Of a stretch of DNA of 64,000 bases, positions 12,187 through 26,227 are shown piece after piece. The stretch is from Limnoperna fortunei. Taxonomy: Eukaryota; Mollusca; Bivalvia; Mytilida; Modiolidae. A program made the translations under genes and the position numbers. The notes under the pieces are model-generated. The model did not search any database and was not told the DNA's origin. It saw only the letters and a list, made by a program, of their open reading frames with translations. How positions within the stretch are numbered: position 1 is the stretch's first letter; each line of letters begins with the position of its first letter. The DNA lies in contig OX104125.1 in the NCBI GenBank assembly GCA_944474755.1, positions 50,889,346-50,953,345 on the forward strand, in the 5' to 3' direction.

Positions 12187-12678
12187 AAACACACTGAACA
12201 TACCTTCCTTATGAATCCCTGATATGAAATAAAATAACAAAAAACGAATTGGGAGAATATATTACTATTAGCTAAAATTCTGTTTGTGGAAAAAAATCAA
12301 TGGCCAAATGCAATAGAAAATGTCAAATTCAGCTAATAAAACTGCACAATACATGAAAGTATAAACAAGTTCGGCACACTCCTCCCATAACATACTCTCA
12401 TAAAACAGTGAGAAATATTTGTTTTATTTATATTTCTTTATATATTTTAAAATGTACATAAATGAAAATAATATAAAACATTGTATCTATTTACAAATTT
12501 ATCCATAACAACAAGTTTTGTTTAAAAAAAGTTTCAAATGCATACTTTTGCAAATATGCTTTTGTATACGACATTAAATAATGCTGTATATTTAACGAGC
12601 TTTATGTTTACCTATTAAAACTGATTTATTGCAGATCAACATTGAGATACACCAAAATCTGTTCTAGCTATTACTATA

Positions 12679-15600
12679 ATGTACAGGTAACATCCTTACC
12701 TGACAGTGACCTTGGTATTGTAATGTACAGGTGACATCCTTACCTGACAGTGACCTTGGTATTGTAATGTACAGGTAACATCCTTACCTGACAGTGGCCT
12801 TGGTATTGTAATGTACAGGTGACATCCTTACCTGACAGTGACCTTGGTATTGTAATGTACAGGTGACATCCTTACCTGACAGTGACCTTGGTATTGTAAT
12901 GTACAGGTGACATCCTTACCTGACAGTGACCTTGGTTTTGTAATGTACAGGTGACATTCTTACTTGACAGTGACCTTGGTACTGTAATGTACTGGTGACA
13001 TCCTTACCTGACAGTGACCTTGGTACTGTAATGTACAGGTGACATCCTTACCTGACAGTGACCTTGGTATTGTAATGTACAGGTGACATTCTTACTTGAC
13101 AGTGACCTTGGTACTGTAATGTACTGGTGACATCCTTACCTGACAGTGACCTTGGTACTGTAATGTACAGGTGACATCCTTACCTGACAGTGGCCTTGGT
13201 ACTGTAATGTACTGGTGACATCCTTACCTGACAGTGACCTTGGTACTGTAATGTACAGTTGACATCCTTACCTGACAGTGGCCTTGGTACTGTAATGTAC
13301 TGGTGACATCCTTACCTGACAGTGACCTTGGTACTGTAATGTACTGGTGACATCCTTACCTGACAGTGACCTTGGTACTGTAATGTACAGGTGACATCCT
13401 TACCTGACAGTGGCCTTGGTACTGTAATGTACTGGTGACATCCTTACCTGACAGTGACCTTGGTACTATAATGTACAGGTGAGATCCTTACTTGACAATG
13501 GCCAGGGAACTGTAATGTACAGGTGACATAATTACCTGACAATGGCCTCGGTACTGTAATGTACAGGTGACATCCTTACCTGACAATGGCCTCGGTACTG
13601 TAATGTACAGGTGACATCCTTACCTGACAATGGCCTCGGTACTGTAATGTACAGGTGACATTCTTACTTGACAATGGCCAGGGAACTGTAATGTACAGGT
13701 GACAGCCTTACCTGACAGTGGCCTCGGTACTGTAATGTACAGGTAACAGCTTTATCTTACAATTGCCTATATACTGTAATGTACAGGTGACATCATTACC
13801 TGACAATGGCCTCGGTAGTGTAATGTACAGGTGACAGCCTTAATGGACAATGGCCTCGGTACTGCAATGTACAGGCAACAGCCTTACCTGACAATGTCCT
13901 CGGTATTGTAATGTACAGGTGACATTCTTACCTGACAATGGCCTTAGTACTGTAATGTACAGGTGACATCCTTACCTGACAATGGCCTCAGTACTGTAAT
14001 GTACAGGTGACATCATTACCTGACAATGGCCTCAGTACTGTACTGTACAGGTAACATCCTTACCTGACAATGGCCTCGGTACTGTAATGTACTGGTGACA
14101 TCCTTACCTGACAATGGCCTCGGTACTGTAATGTACAGGTGACATCCTTACCTGACAATGGCCTCGGTACTGTAATGTACAGGTGACATAATTACCTGAC
14201 AATGGCCTCGGTACTGTAATGTACAGGTGACATCCCTACCTGACAATGGCCTCGGTACTGTAATGTACAGGTGACATCCTTACCTGACAATGGCCTCGGT
14301 ACTGTAATGTACAGGTGACATCCTTACCTGACAATGGCCTCGGTACTGTAATGTACAGGTGACATCATTACCTGACAATGGCCTCGGTACTGTAATGTAC
14401 AGGTGACATCCTTACCTGACAATGGCCTCGGTACTGTAATGTACTGGTGACATTTTTACCTGACAATGGCCTCGGTACTGTAATGTACAGGTAACATCCT
14501 TACCTGACAATGACCTCGGTACTGTAATGTACAGGTGACATCCTTACCTGACAATGGCCTCGGTACTGTAATGTACAGGTGACATCATTACCTGACAATG
14601 GCCTCAGTACTGTAATGTACAGGTAACATCCTTACCTGACAATGGCCTCGGTACTGTAATGTACAGGTGACATCCTTACCTGACAATGGCCTCGGTACTG
14701 TAATGTACAGGTGACATCATTACCTGACAATGGCCTCAGTACTGTAATGTACAGGTAACATCCTTACCTGACAATGGCCTCGGTACTGTAATGTACAGGT
14801 AACATCCTTACCTGACAATGGCCTCGGTACTGTAATGTACTGGTGACATTTTTACCTGACAATGGCCTCGGTACTGTAATGTACAGGTAACATCCTTACC
14901 TGACAATGGCCTCGGTGCTGTAATGTAATGGTGACATTTTTACCTGACAATGGCCTCGGTACTGTAATGTACAGGTGACATCATTACCTGACAATGGCCT
15001 CAGTACTGTAATGTACAGGTAACATCCTTACCTGACAATGGCCTCGGTACTGTAATGTACAGGTAACATCCTTACCTGACAATGGCCTCGGTACTGTAAT
15101 GTACTGGTGACATTTTTACCTGACAATGGCCTCGGTACTGTAATGTACAGGTAACATCCTTACCTGACAATGGCCTCGGTGCTGTAATGTAATGGTGACA
15201 TTTTTACCTGACAATGGCCTCGGTACTGTAATGTACAGGTAACATCCTTACCTGACAATGGCCTCGGCACTGTAATGTACTGGTGACATTTTTACCTGAC
15301 AATGGCCTCGGTACTGTAATGTACAGGTGACAGCATTACCTGACAGTGTCCTCTCTACTGAAATGTACAGGTGACATCCTTATCTGGCAATGGCCTCGGT
15401 ACTGTAATGTACAGGTGACATCATTACCTGACAATGGCCTCGGTATTGTAATGTACACGTAACAGCCTTACCTGACAATGACCTCGGTACTGTAATGTAC
15501 AGGTGACAGCATTACCTGACAGTAGCCTCTGTACTGTAATGTATTGGTGACATCCTTATCTGACAATGGCCTCAGAACTGTAATGTACAGGTGACATTCT

Positions 15601-17178
15601 TACCCGACAGTGGCCTCGGTACTGTATTGTATAGGTGACATTCTTACTTGACAGTGGCCTTGGAACTGTAATGTACAGGTGACATTCTTACCCGACAGTG
15701 GCCTCGGTACTTTATTGTATAGGTGACATTCTTACTTGACAATGGCCTCGGTACTGTATTGTATAGGTGACATCTTGACTTGACAATGGCCTCGGTATTG
15801 TATTGTACAGGTGACATTCTTACTTGACAATGGCCTCTGTACTGTTATGTACAGGTGACATCATTACCTGACGGTAGCCCCGGTACTGTAATGTATAGGT
15901 GACATCATTACCTGACAATTGCCTCGGTACTGTAATGTACAAATGACGTCCTTACCTGACAATGGCCTCGATACTGTAATGTACAGGTAACAGCATTACT
16001 TGACAATGGCCTCGGTACTGTAATGTACAGGTGACATTCTTACCTGACAGTGGCCTTGGTACTAAAATGTACAGGTAACATCCTTACCTGACAATGGCCT
16101 CGGTACTGTAATGTACAGGTAACATCCTTACCTGAAAATAGCCTCGGTACTTAAATGTACAGGTGACATCCTTACCTGACAGTGGCATTGGTACTGTAAT
16201 GTACAGGTGATATCCTTACCTGACAGTGGCCTCGGTATTGTAATGTACATGTGACAGCGTTACCTGACAATGGCCTCGGTACTGTAATGTACAGGTGACA
16301 TCATTACCTGACAATGGCCTCGGTATTGTAATGTACACGTAACAGCCTTACCTGACAATGACCTCGGTACTGTAATGTACAGGTGACAGCATTACCTGAC
16401 AGTAGCCTCTGTACTGTAATGTACAGGTGACATCCTTATCTGACAATGGCCTCAGTACTGTAATGTACAGGTGACATTCTTACCCGACAGTGGCCTCGGT
16501 ACTGTATTGTATAAGTGACATTCCTTGGAACTGTAATGTACAGGTGACATTCTTACTTGACAATGGCCTCGGTACTGTATTGTATAGGTGACATCTTTAC
16601 TTGACAATGGCCTCGGTATTGTATCGTACAGGTGACATTCTTACTTGACAATGGCCTTGGTACTGTTATGTACAGGTGACATCATTACCTGACGGTAGCC
16701 CCGGTACTGTAATGTAATGGTGACATTATTACCTGACAATGGCCTCAGTACTGTAATGTACAGGTGACAGCCTTACCTGACAATGTCCTCGGTACTGTAA
16801 TGTACAGGTGACATCATTACCTGACAATTGGCCTCGGTACTGTAATGTACAGGTGACAGCCTTACCTGACAATGGCCTCGGTATTGTAATGTACAGGCGA
16901 CAGCCTTACCTGACAATGGCCTCGGTATTGTAATGTACAGGTGACATTCTTACCTGACAATGGCCTCGGTACTGTAATGTACAGGCGACAGCCTTACCTG
17001 ACAATGGCCTCGGTATTGTAATGTACAGGTGACATTCTTACCTGACAGTAGCCTCTGTACCGAATGTACAGGTGACATCCTCACCTGACAGTGTCCTCTG
17101 TACTGTTTTGTACAGGTGACATACTTACCCGACAGTGTCCTCGGTACTGCAATGTACAGGTGACACCCTTACCTGACC
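12679..17178. repeat. 44-bp minisatellite array, about 100 copies
   Basis: The unit is ATGTACAGGTGACATCCTTA followed by CCTGACAATGGCCTCGGTAC and TGTA. Anchor words recur every 44 bp (for example GTACAG at 14221 and 14265). Variants (CATCATT, CAGCCTT, GGTAACA) are organised into longer blocks: the variant ATGTACACGTAACAGCC occurs at 15451 and 16331, exactly 20 units apart. On the minus strand each unit shows TTACAG/TACCGAGGCCATTGTCAG/GTAAGG, acceptor-like and donor-like words 18 nt apart. Confidence 0.98.
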
Positions 17179-17179
17179 G

Positions 17180-18430
17180 TGCTTTTGGGGGCATAACATC
17201 TATACTTAGGTAGCAAGATACGGTTTTGTAGTTTAGTTTCGAATGTCCCCTGTGAAATTTCTTAATATAGTAATATGGTCCAGTTGCAGTTTACTCACAT
17301 CTATGATAAATGAAATGCAATAAATTTTTGAAGTGTCAGTAGAAAGTGTCATGTTTATAGAAAATAAATATATATAATATGTGGGTGTCATCCTTGTTAT
17401 AGTAGTAAAACCCCGAGACTGCCTATAAGACCATTTGACTCCTAGCTTTAGCTCTCTCTGATGCATTAAAATAGCAGGTTCCTTGTCAAAAAAATTGTGT
17501 GAAATCGAGGTGGATTGCAGGTATTTTGCCAGTGTTTTCCTGCTTGGAAATTGATCTAAATAAACAAATATATATGTCATATTGTGCTCTTCTGTTAGGC
17601 GTTAAAGTGTCAGAATTTTTCAAATGAAGGTAAATGCTAAGGATTTGTCCGATTTTCTCACTTGAAACAGCTGATTTTTATCAATGATTTGATAAAAATC
17701 TTATCAAATTACCATGAAACTGAAAATGCAGGACACAAATTAAATATATGTACAACATTTCCAGTACAATTGGATCCATAAAAAATGTCACACATGTTTT
17801 TATTTGACAAAACAAGACCACGATCTCTGTTGATAATATTTTAATGCAAAAAACCGTATATTGCATCCTTAGGTACAACAAATCCATGTTTGAGAATACT
17901 TATTGACGATTTCCAAAATCTTGCGTATGGGATTTATCGAGAACGAAGCTTGAACCTGGACGTCAAGTCACTACATTAATATTACATATTTTAAATGTAT
18001 ATAATAATTTGTTTTGTTTTAATGCTCGGTTCAATTACAGTAAATGTCATTCAGATTATATTCAGTTTAGTATAAACATTATATTTTATAATATTTCCCA
18101 AGTTGTTTTTATTAAAATACGTCTGTTTAATGTCGAATATTTGCTAATTCATGAAGCTTTATTATCACAGCGTTTAAAATTCATGGTTTATACAAGTATA
18201 AAGAAATGAGAATCTGTTAGACTTTATTTCATACTTATTGCTGAAACAAAATCTGTATGTTTTAACATGTATTATTGCTAACAGTTTTCCATATTCGTTG
18301 AGTTATTGGTCTGCGGCTAGCCATATTGGACTGAAGGGAAGCCGAGCCATGCCTAGACGAGGACCAATTACTCAGCCAATACGAAAACTCTACACAGTTA
18401 CACCGTGTTTGACAAAGTATGTCAATATGT
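17180..18430. other. Gene-free stretch with a small hairpin
   Basis: Several ORFs of 60-115 codons are open on either strand, but none has recognisable composition or splice context. GATTTTTATCAATGATTTGATAAAAATC at about 17672-17699 is a short perfect-type hairpin. An inverted pair CATATTCGTTGAGTTATTGG / CCAATTACTCAGCCAATACG lies at about 18290-18382. Confidence 0.45.
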
Positions 18431-18590
18431 AATAACTGGATCCAAAACTAGGCCAATACCTGATATTGACATACATTAGTAATTGCTACTGGGCTAATAC
18501 CTGATATTGACATACATTAGTAATTGGTACTGGGCCAATACCTGATATTGACATACATTAGTAATTGGTACTGGCCCAATACGGCATATT
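18431..18590. repeat. Short tandem repeat, ~41-bp unit
   Basis: About three and a half copies of a unit containing CCAATACCTGATATTGACAT and ACATTAGTAATTGGTACT, ending directly before the SINE at 18600. Confidence 0.85.
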
Positions 18591-18599
18591 GGTATTTTA

Positions 18600-18836
18600 G
18601 TCACTTTCAGCAATTTTTCAGCTATATCATGGCGTCCAGTTTTTATTGGGGGAGGAAGACGGAGTACCCGGAGAAAACCCCCGACCTGCGGTAGGAAAAC
18701 TGGCAATCCTTGTCAATTAAGATTGGAGTCGAGTACACCCTGCCTGCAGTGAGAATCGAACCCGCAATCTCAGTGTTGACAGACCACGTGATCAATAGTA
18801 GAAGAACTACCTTGACGACTCGGCCACCGAGGCCCC
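18600..18836 (-). mobile_element. SINE copy, nearly full length
   Basis: Contains GTCACTTTCAGCAATTTTTC, the conserved middle, and the full tRNA-like head ending CGGCCACCGAGGCCCC. The (CAAA)n tail and its first bases are lost. No target duplication was seen. Confidence 0.95.
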
Positions 18837-19044
18837 TTTAAGAAATTAGATTAATGTTGAACGTTTCGCAATTTAAAGAGTATATATAATGAAATTCTAT
18901 CATTTTTTATTTTAATTTCCAAAAAAACTGATAGGGTTTTCCGTACCAGTAATTTAAAGTTGTACGTAGGCTTGCTACGCATATGACGTCACATAATATC
19001 GGGCACAACATAATGTAATGATCGAGCAACAACAGTAAAAGAAA

Positions 19045-20045
19045 CCGCAGCGTACAATGATGTAACTACAGCATAAAACAACGAACCACGACATAAAAAT
19101 TTGTAATGACGACACCACAATATATATAGTTACATGTATGTAACCAGTTTTTTACTCGCGTCACATGAAATCACAATATATTACTATGGAGCCTCATTAA
19201 ATAATGACGGACTCATATATTAATGTTCACAGCAGGTATTGATGAAACATCAGCATCAAATGATGGGGTTAAGTCAAATAAAGAAGGAACCACAGTATAT
19301 AGTGACGACTCCACACCATATCATTAGGAAACCACAATATATAATAAGGCACTCACAGCAAATAATGTTGAAACTACAGGATGTAATAAGGGAGCAAGAC
19401 AAAAAAAAACGGATCCACTGCATATAATGAAAGAACCATGGCATATAATAATGGATCCACTGCATATAATGAAGGAACCTTAACATATAATGATGAACCT
19501 CAACATATAGTAATGCAACCACGGCATATAATGATGAATCCACGACATATAATGATGGAACCACAATATATAATAATAAAACCACAGCTTATGACGAAAC
19601 CACTGCGAATAATGATAAAACCACAGCATTTAATGATGTAACCACTGCATATAATGATGGAACCACGGCATACAATGATGGAACCACGGCATATAATGAT
19701 GGAAGCACACCATATAATTATGGAACCACAATATATAATGATGGAACCACATCATTTAATGATAGAAAAACAACATATAATAATGGAACCACAGATATAT
19801 AATTGATGTAACCACGGAATATAATGATGGAAACACGCATATAATGATGGAACCACAACATATAATAATGGAACCACGGGTGTATAATTGTTTTAACCAC
19901 GGCATATAATGATTGAAACACGCATAAAATGATGGAACCACAACATATAATAATGGAACCATATATTATAATATTGAAACCACATCATATAATGATAAAA
20001 CTACGTCATTTGATGATGAAATTACGGCATATATGACCACACACT
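19045..20045. repeat. 21-bp minisatellite array, first block
   Basis: Units around AATGATGGAACCACGGCATAT, 21 bp, several dozen copies with GGAACCACAACATATAATAA variants. ORFs on both strands (YYMLWFHHYM-type and NDGTTAYNDG-type) follow from the period being a multiple of three and are not genes. Confidence 0.93.
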
Positions 20046-20295
20046 CGATTTTCGTCCACACTCGAATTTCGTCCATACACGATTTTCTTCGATTTTCCTT
20101 CATTCTACAATGTAAACAATAAACCCAAGGCTAAATTACTTTTAAAATATCTTGCATGTATTGCTCTAAACAAATGACTTCTTAATATAAAATACAGTTG
20201 GTTTCAACGAAATTAACGTCCGTTAAAGCAACACCCTTTCATCGCCGAAATTCTAGTGTACTAGACATATATGGAACCACAGCATAATGGACTGT

Positions 20296-20483
20296 TTGTT
20301 TTAATGGTGTCTAACGCACCTTCATCAATTTATCAGCTATATCAGGGCGTCCAGTTTTTATTGGGGAGGAAGCCGGAGTATCCGGAGAAAACACTCTGCC
20401 TCCAGAGAGAATAGAATGCGCAACCTTTGTGTCGGCAGGCATTTGATTAATAGAAGACCAATTAACATAACCACTCGGCCTCT
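20296..20483 (-). mobile_element. SINE copy inserted in the 21-bp array
   Basis: Diverged copy with AATGGTGTCTAACGCACCTT, GGGGAGGAAGCCGGAGTA and AACCACTCGGCCTCTT. The 21-bp array resumes immediately after it at 20484, so the insertion postdates the array. Confidence 0.88.
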
Positions 20484-20575
20484 TATAATGATGGAACCAA
20501 AACATAAAATAATACAACCACAACATATGATTGAACCACGGCATAGTTAGATGGATTCACGGTATGTGATGTTCG
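20484..20575. repeat. 21-bp minisatellite array, second block
   Basis: About four units (ATAATGATGGAACCA and similar) continue on the far side of the SINE insertion. Confidence 0.8.
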
Positions 20576-21308
20576 ACAACTGTATACAAGTACTATTTTC
20601 AACGGAATTTAAAACAAAACACTATCTAAGAGATAGTTTTTCAAAGTGTTTCTAAAGTACAGCGTTTACACGATGTGATAACATATTGCGTTGGCGTATT
20701 AATTTAATTCTACACCATGTTCAAAGAGCGTGAAGAGATTGACAATTGACACATAAATTCCCACTTTATGCACGTCAGATTAACTTCCCAACATAAAAAA
20801 TTTTCCCCGCGTTTCGATAGTAAGAGGGAAAATTTTGTATTTACGGTACATAGGTACTAATTTTTATTTGGAGTAGTAATCGAGTAGACAGGGAAAATTG
20901 AGCGGGTATTTTAGTTTGGTTCATTTTCTAGCCGCCTTTCAGGCAGTAAACATCAAACTTCTTGTGTATACTGACATTATATTTTTACATTGTGTAATGT
21001 TTGATGTTAATATTTTTGTAAAGAAAGTTCAACACATATAAAGTCAACGCAAGTTCTCGCTTTGTTCCTATGAGACGGTCTATCAAAGGTATTTTTGCTT
21101 GAGAACTTCTGGTTTTTCCTGGGCGTGCCTTGGCCGTTGGTAAGGGGAGGAACTTTCTTAAGGTCACAAACTTTGTGTATATACAAAATATTTTTGTTAC
21201 ATTTAGATACGCAATAAAATTCCGGCGTCCATCGTATATGGCAGGCTAGTCGGCAAAATTATATAGTTTTGGTTTTTAAAATGTCATTACGAAATGGAGA
21301 TTGAATCA

Positions 21309-23180
21309 GTATTAGACCTGTTTACGTGGTCAGTTGTATGGTAATCAGTATTAGACCTGTTTACGTGGTCAGTTGTATGGTAATCAGTATTAGACCTGTT
21401 TACGTGGTCAGTTGTATGGTAATCAGTATTAGACCTGTTTACGTGGTCAGTTGTATGGTAATCAGTATTAGACCTGTTTACGTGGTCAGTTGTATGGTAA
21501 TCAGTATTAGACCTGTTTACGTGGTCAGTTGTATGGTAATCAGTATTAGACCTGTTTACGTGGTAAGTTGTATGGTAATCAGTATAAGACCTGTTTACGT
21601 GGTCAGTTGTATGGTAATCAGTATTAGACCTGTTTATATGATCAGTTGTATGGTAATAGGTGTTAGACTTATTTTTTATTTTCAGTGTATGGTAATCAGT
21701 ATTAGACCTCTTTATATGGTCAGTGTATGGTAATCAGTATTAGACCTCTTTATATGGTCATTGAATGGTAATCAGTGTAAGACCTCTTTACATGGTCAGT
21801 GAATGGTAATAAGTGTATTACCTGTACGGTAATCAGTATTAGAACTGTTTATGTGGTCAGTTGTATGGTAATCAGTATTAGACCTCTTTACATGGTCAGT
21901 GTATGGTAATCAGTATTAGACCTCTTTACATGGTCAGTGAATGGTAATCAGTGTAAGACCTCTTTACATGGTCAGTGAATGGTAATCAGTGTATTACCTG
22001 TACGGTAATCAGTATTAGAACTGTTTACGTGGTAAGTTGTATGGTAATCAGTATAAGACCTGTTTACGTGGTCAGTTGTATGGTAATCAGTATAAGACCT
22101 GTTTACGTGGTCAGTTGTATGGTAATCAGTATTAGACCTGTTTATATGATCAGTTGTATGGTAATAGGTGTTAGACTTATTTTTTATTTTCAGTGTATGG
22201 TAATCAGTATTAGCTCTCTTTATATGGTCAGTGTATGGTAATCAGTATTAGACCTCTTTACATGGTCATTGAATGGTAATCAGTGTAAGACCTCTTTACA
22301 TGGTCAGTGAATGGTAATCAGTGTATTACCTGTATGGTAATCAGTATTAGACCTGTTTACGTGGTAAGTTGTATGGTAATCAGTATAAGACCTGTTTACG
22401 TGGTCAGTTGTATGGTAATCAGTATTAGACCTGTTTATATGATCAGTTGTATGGTAATAGGTGTTAGACTTATTTTTTATTTTCAGTGTATGGTAATCAG
22501 TATTAGACCTCTTTATATGGTCAGTGTATGGTAATCAGTATTAGACCTCTTTACATGGTCATTGAATGGTAATCAGTGTAAGACCTCTTTACATGGTCAG
22601 TGAATGGTAATCAGTGTATTACCTGTACGGTAATCAGTATTAGAACTGTTTATGTGGTCAGTTGTATGGTAATCAGTAATTGACCTGTGTGTGGTCACTT
22701 GCATGATAATCAGTATTAGACCTTCTTGTATGGTCAGTTATATGGTAATCAGTGTTAGACCGGTTTATGTGGTCAGTTATATGGTAATCAGTGTTAGACC
22801 TGTTTATGGGGTCAGTTGTATTGTAATCAGTATTAGACCTGTTTATGTGGTCATTTGTATGATAAACAGTATTAAACCTGTTTATGTGGTCAGTTGTATG
22901 GTAATCAGTATTAGACCTGTTTATGTGGTCAGTTGTATGGTAATCAGTATTAGACCTGTTGATGTGGTCAGTTGTATGGTAATCAGTATGAGACCTCTTG
23001 ATTTCGTCATGTGTATGGTAATCAGTATTAGACCTGTTTATATGGTCAGCTGTATGGTAATCAGTATTAGACCTATTAATATAGTCAGTTGTATGGTAAT
23101 CAGTATTAATCTGTTTGTGTGGTCAGTTGTATGGTAATCAGTATTAGACCTGCTGATGTGGTCAGTTTTATTGTAATCAA
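21309..23180. repeat. 39-bp minisatellite array
   Basis: The unit is ATGGTAATCAGTATTAGACC followed by TGTTTACGTGGTCAGTTGT, 39 bp, about 45 copies. Because 39 is divisible by three, a 13-residue repeat (MVISIRPVYVVSC) stays open in blocks of 67-148 codons. Longer blocks recur: the variant GTGTTAGACTTATTTTTTAT appears at 21660, 22168 and 22461. I see no promoter, splice border or conserved flank that would make it coding. Confidence 0.96.
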
Positions 23181-23654
23181 TAATAGGTTCTTACATATGT
23201 TTCTGGGAAAGACTGGGTTATCTTCCATGAAAGATAAATGTGTATGTCTTTTCGTGAGTGGAGCTCAGCACAAGCAAAAAAATAATGAGTGGAACATCAC
23301 TTGTTTTCCTAGAAACTTATGAAAATACCTATTTCTTCCTTAAACCAACAACGTTTACATTGCGATATCATATAGACTCTCCACTGTTTTATATCCCGCA
23401 TCCGATCACCTGCAACAAGGACGTTAAACAATAATTTTGGTATGCTACAATAATAACATTCTTGTTTCAGATGTTTTGATAAGATGAAGAAGATGAGTCA
23501 CCTCTCACAAACACATGTCACTTCGCAAATGTCATAGAAGCTTGTGACATGATATCATAGGACACATAAACATTTCATTCTAACACATGTCCTCTCACCA
23601 AGTCAAAAGTCACCTAAAAAAGATAATTTACATTACATGTATCTCAAGATTGTC

Positions 23655-25560
23655 ATCTCATAGACACATCTCACATGACATCACTCCTACACATCTCACA
23701 TGACATCAAACCAACACATCATATGACATCACACCGACATTTGACATGACATAACACAGACACATCTCACATAACATCACACCGACACATCTCACATGAC
23801 ATCACATCGACACATCTCACATATCACAGCGATACATGACATCACACCGACACATCTCACATGACATCACACTGAAAATCTCACATGACATTATGCCGAC
23901 ACATCTCACATGACATCACATCGACACATCTCACATGACATCACACTGACACATCTCACATGACATCACACTCCTGACACATCTCACATGACATCACACC
24001 TACACATCTCACACGACATCACACCCACACATCTCACATGACATTACACTGACACATCTCACATGACATCACACTGACACATCTCACATTACATCACACC
24101 GACACATCTCACATGATATCACACCAACACATCTCACATGACATCACACCAACACATCTCACATGACATCAAACCCACACATCTCACATGACATAACACT
24201 GACACATCTCACATGACATCACACCGACACATCTCACATGACGTCACATCGACACATGTCACATGGCATAACTCCGACAAATCTCACATGACATCACACC
24301 GACAAATACCACATGACATCACACCTACACATCTCACATGACATCAAACCGACACATCTCACTAGATATCACACCGATACATCTCACATGACATCGCACC
24401 AAAACATTTCACATGATATCACACCGACACATCTCACATGTCATCACACTGACACATCGCACATGACATCACACCGACACATCTCACATATCACACCGAT
24501 ACATCTCACATGACATCGCACCAACACATTTCACATGATATCACACCGACACATCTCACATGTCATCACACTGACACATCGCACATGACATCACACCGAC
24601 ACATCTCACATATCACACCGATACATCTCGAATGACATCAAACAGCGACACATCTCACATGACATCACACCAACACATCTCACATGACATCATACTGACA
24701 CATCCCTCATGACATGACACACATCTAACATTACATCACTGACACATCTCACATGACATCACACCAACACATCTCACATGACATCACCAAAACATGTCAC
24801 ATGACATCTCACCAACACATGACATCACACCAACACATCTCACATCACTCTGACACATCTCACATGACATTACAGCGACACATCTCACATGATATCATAC
24901 CGACACATCTCACACAACATCACACAGACACATCTCACATGACATCATACTGATAAATCTCAGGTGACACGAGACACATCTCACATAACATCACACTGAC
25001 ACATCTCACATGACATCACCAACACATCTCACATGACATCACACCGACACATCTTACATGACATCACACCGACACATTTCACATCACATCACACTGACAT
25101 GTCTCACATGCCATTACACTGACACATATCACATGACATCACACCAACACATGACATCACACTTACACATCTCACATAACATCACACCAATACATCTCAC
25201 ATGACATCACACCGACACATCTCACATGAAATCTCACACACATGACATCACACCAACGCATCTCACATTACATCACACTGACACATCTCACATCACATCA
25301 CACCGACACATCTCATCACACCAACACATCTCACATCACATCACACCAACACATCTCACATCACATCACACCAATACATCTCACATGACATCACACCGAC
25401 ACATCTCACATGACATCACACAGACACATCTCACATGACATCATACTGACACATCTCTCATGACATGACTGACACATCTCACATTACATCACTCTGACAC
25501 ATCTCACATGACATCACACCAACACATCTCACATGACATCACAGCGACACATCTCACAGT
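23655..25560. repeat. 25-bp minisatellite array
   Basis: The unit is ACATCTCACATGACATCACA plus CCGAC, 25 bp, about 75 copies, with many small deletions and TATCACACCG variants. Open frames read HISHDITPT-type repeats and are by-products of the array. Confidence 0.95.
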
Positions 25561-26227
25561 GAGATATATCTTCCCACAGGGACAGGTGTCACCTTACACA
25601 GTCTAGTCCTTGGAAAAACATAACTGAAAAACCAACTTTTGTGAATAAGTTACCAATTATTTTAATCATTTCATGTACACATTTTATTTAAAGTAAATCA
25701 TTTAACAGTAATCATATTGATTATAAAAGAATACAAAATAATTGACATCATTTTTATTACATGGTATCACTAATACACATAGACAGTAAAATACATTATG
25801 TTATTGTAAAATAACCAAGACATTGAATATAATACATTGTCATTTGAATACAAATATGTAAATTATTTACATGATGTTATTATTAGACAGAATATTATCT
25901 TTCACTAATTCTTTACATATTCACAATATTCAATACATTCAAGGAGAAGTCCTACAATTATCAATCATTACTAGACCTGTTAGTGTAAAACCTATTTAAC
26001 TGAGTAATTATATTGATTACTAAAGAGTACACTGAAATTGACCTTTAAATAGTAACTATTTATATAAGATGTCTAATTATAGATATTTAGGTCAATATGT
26101 CAATCATTCAAAACATGTCATCATGCAAATTTCATACTATATTGGACATTTATTTAAAAGTTCATTTGACACATGTTAGACAGAATATTACATTGATACA
26201 CATTGATTACATCCAGTGATCATTAAC
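25561..26227. other. AT-rich spacer between arrays
   Basis: No ORF, no repeat of known type. It consists of AT-rich words such as ATGTAAATTATTTACATGAT. Confidence 0.5.

Noticed and set aside
12679..17178. CRISPR array
   Set aside because: Units are contiguous with no unique spacers, and the surroundings are clearly animal DNA.
17233..17580. 115-codon minus-strand ORF
   Set aside because: No recognisable domain or splice chain; composition is close to the AT-rich background. Only the short ATG-to-donor stretch at 17173-17199 was kept as a speculation.
21326..23322. Chain of plus-strand ORFs with MVISIRPVYVVSC repeats
   Set aside because: They follow from a 39-bp tandem unit divisible by three. 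No start context, splice border or non-repeat domain supports a gene.
24313..25438. Plus-strand ORFs with HISHDITPT repeats
   Set aside because: By-product of the 25-bp array. The frame is broken wherever a unit has an indel.
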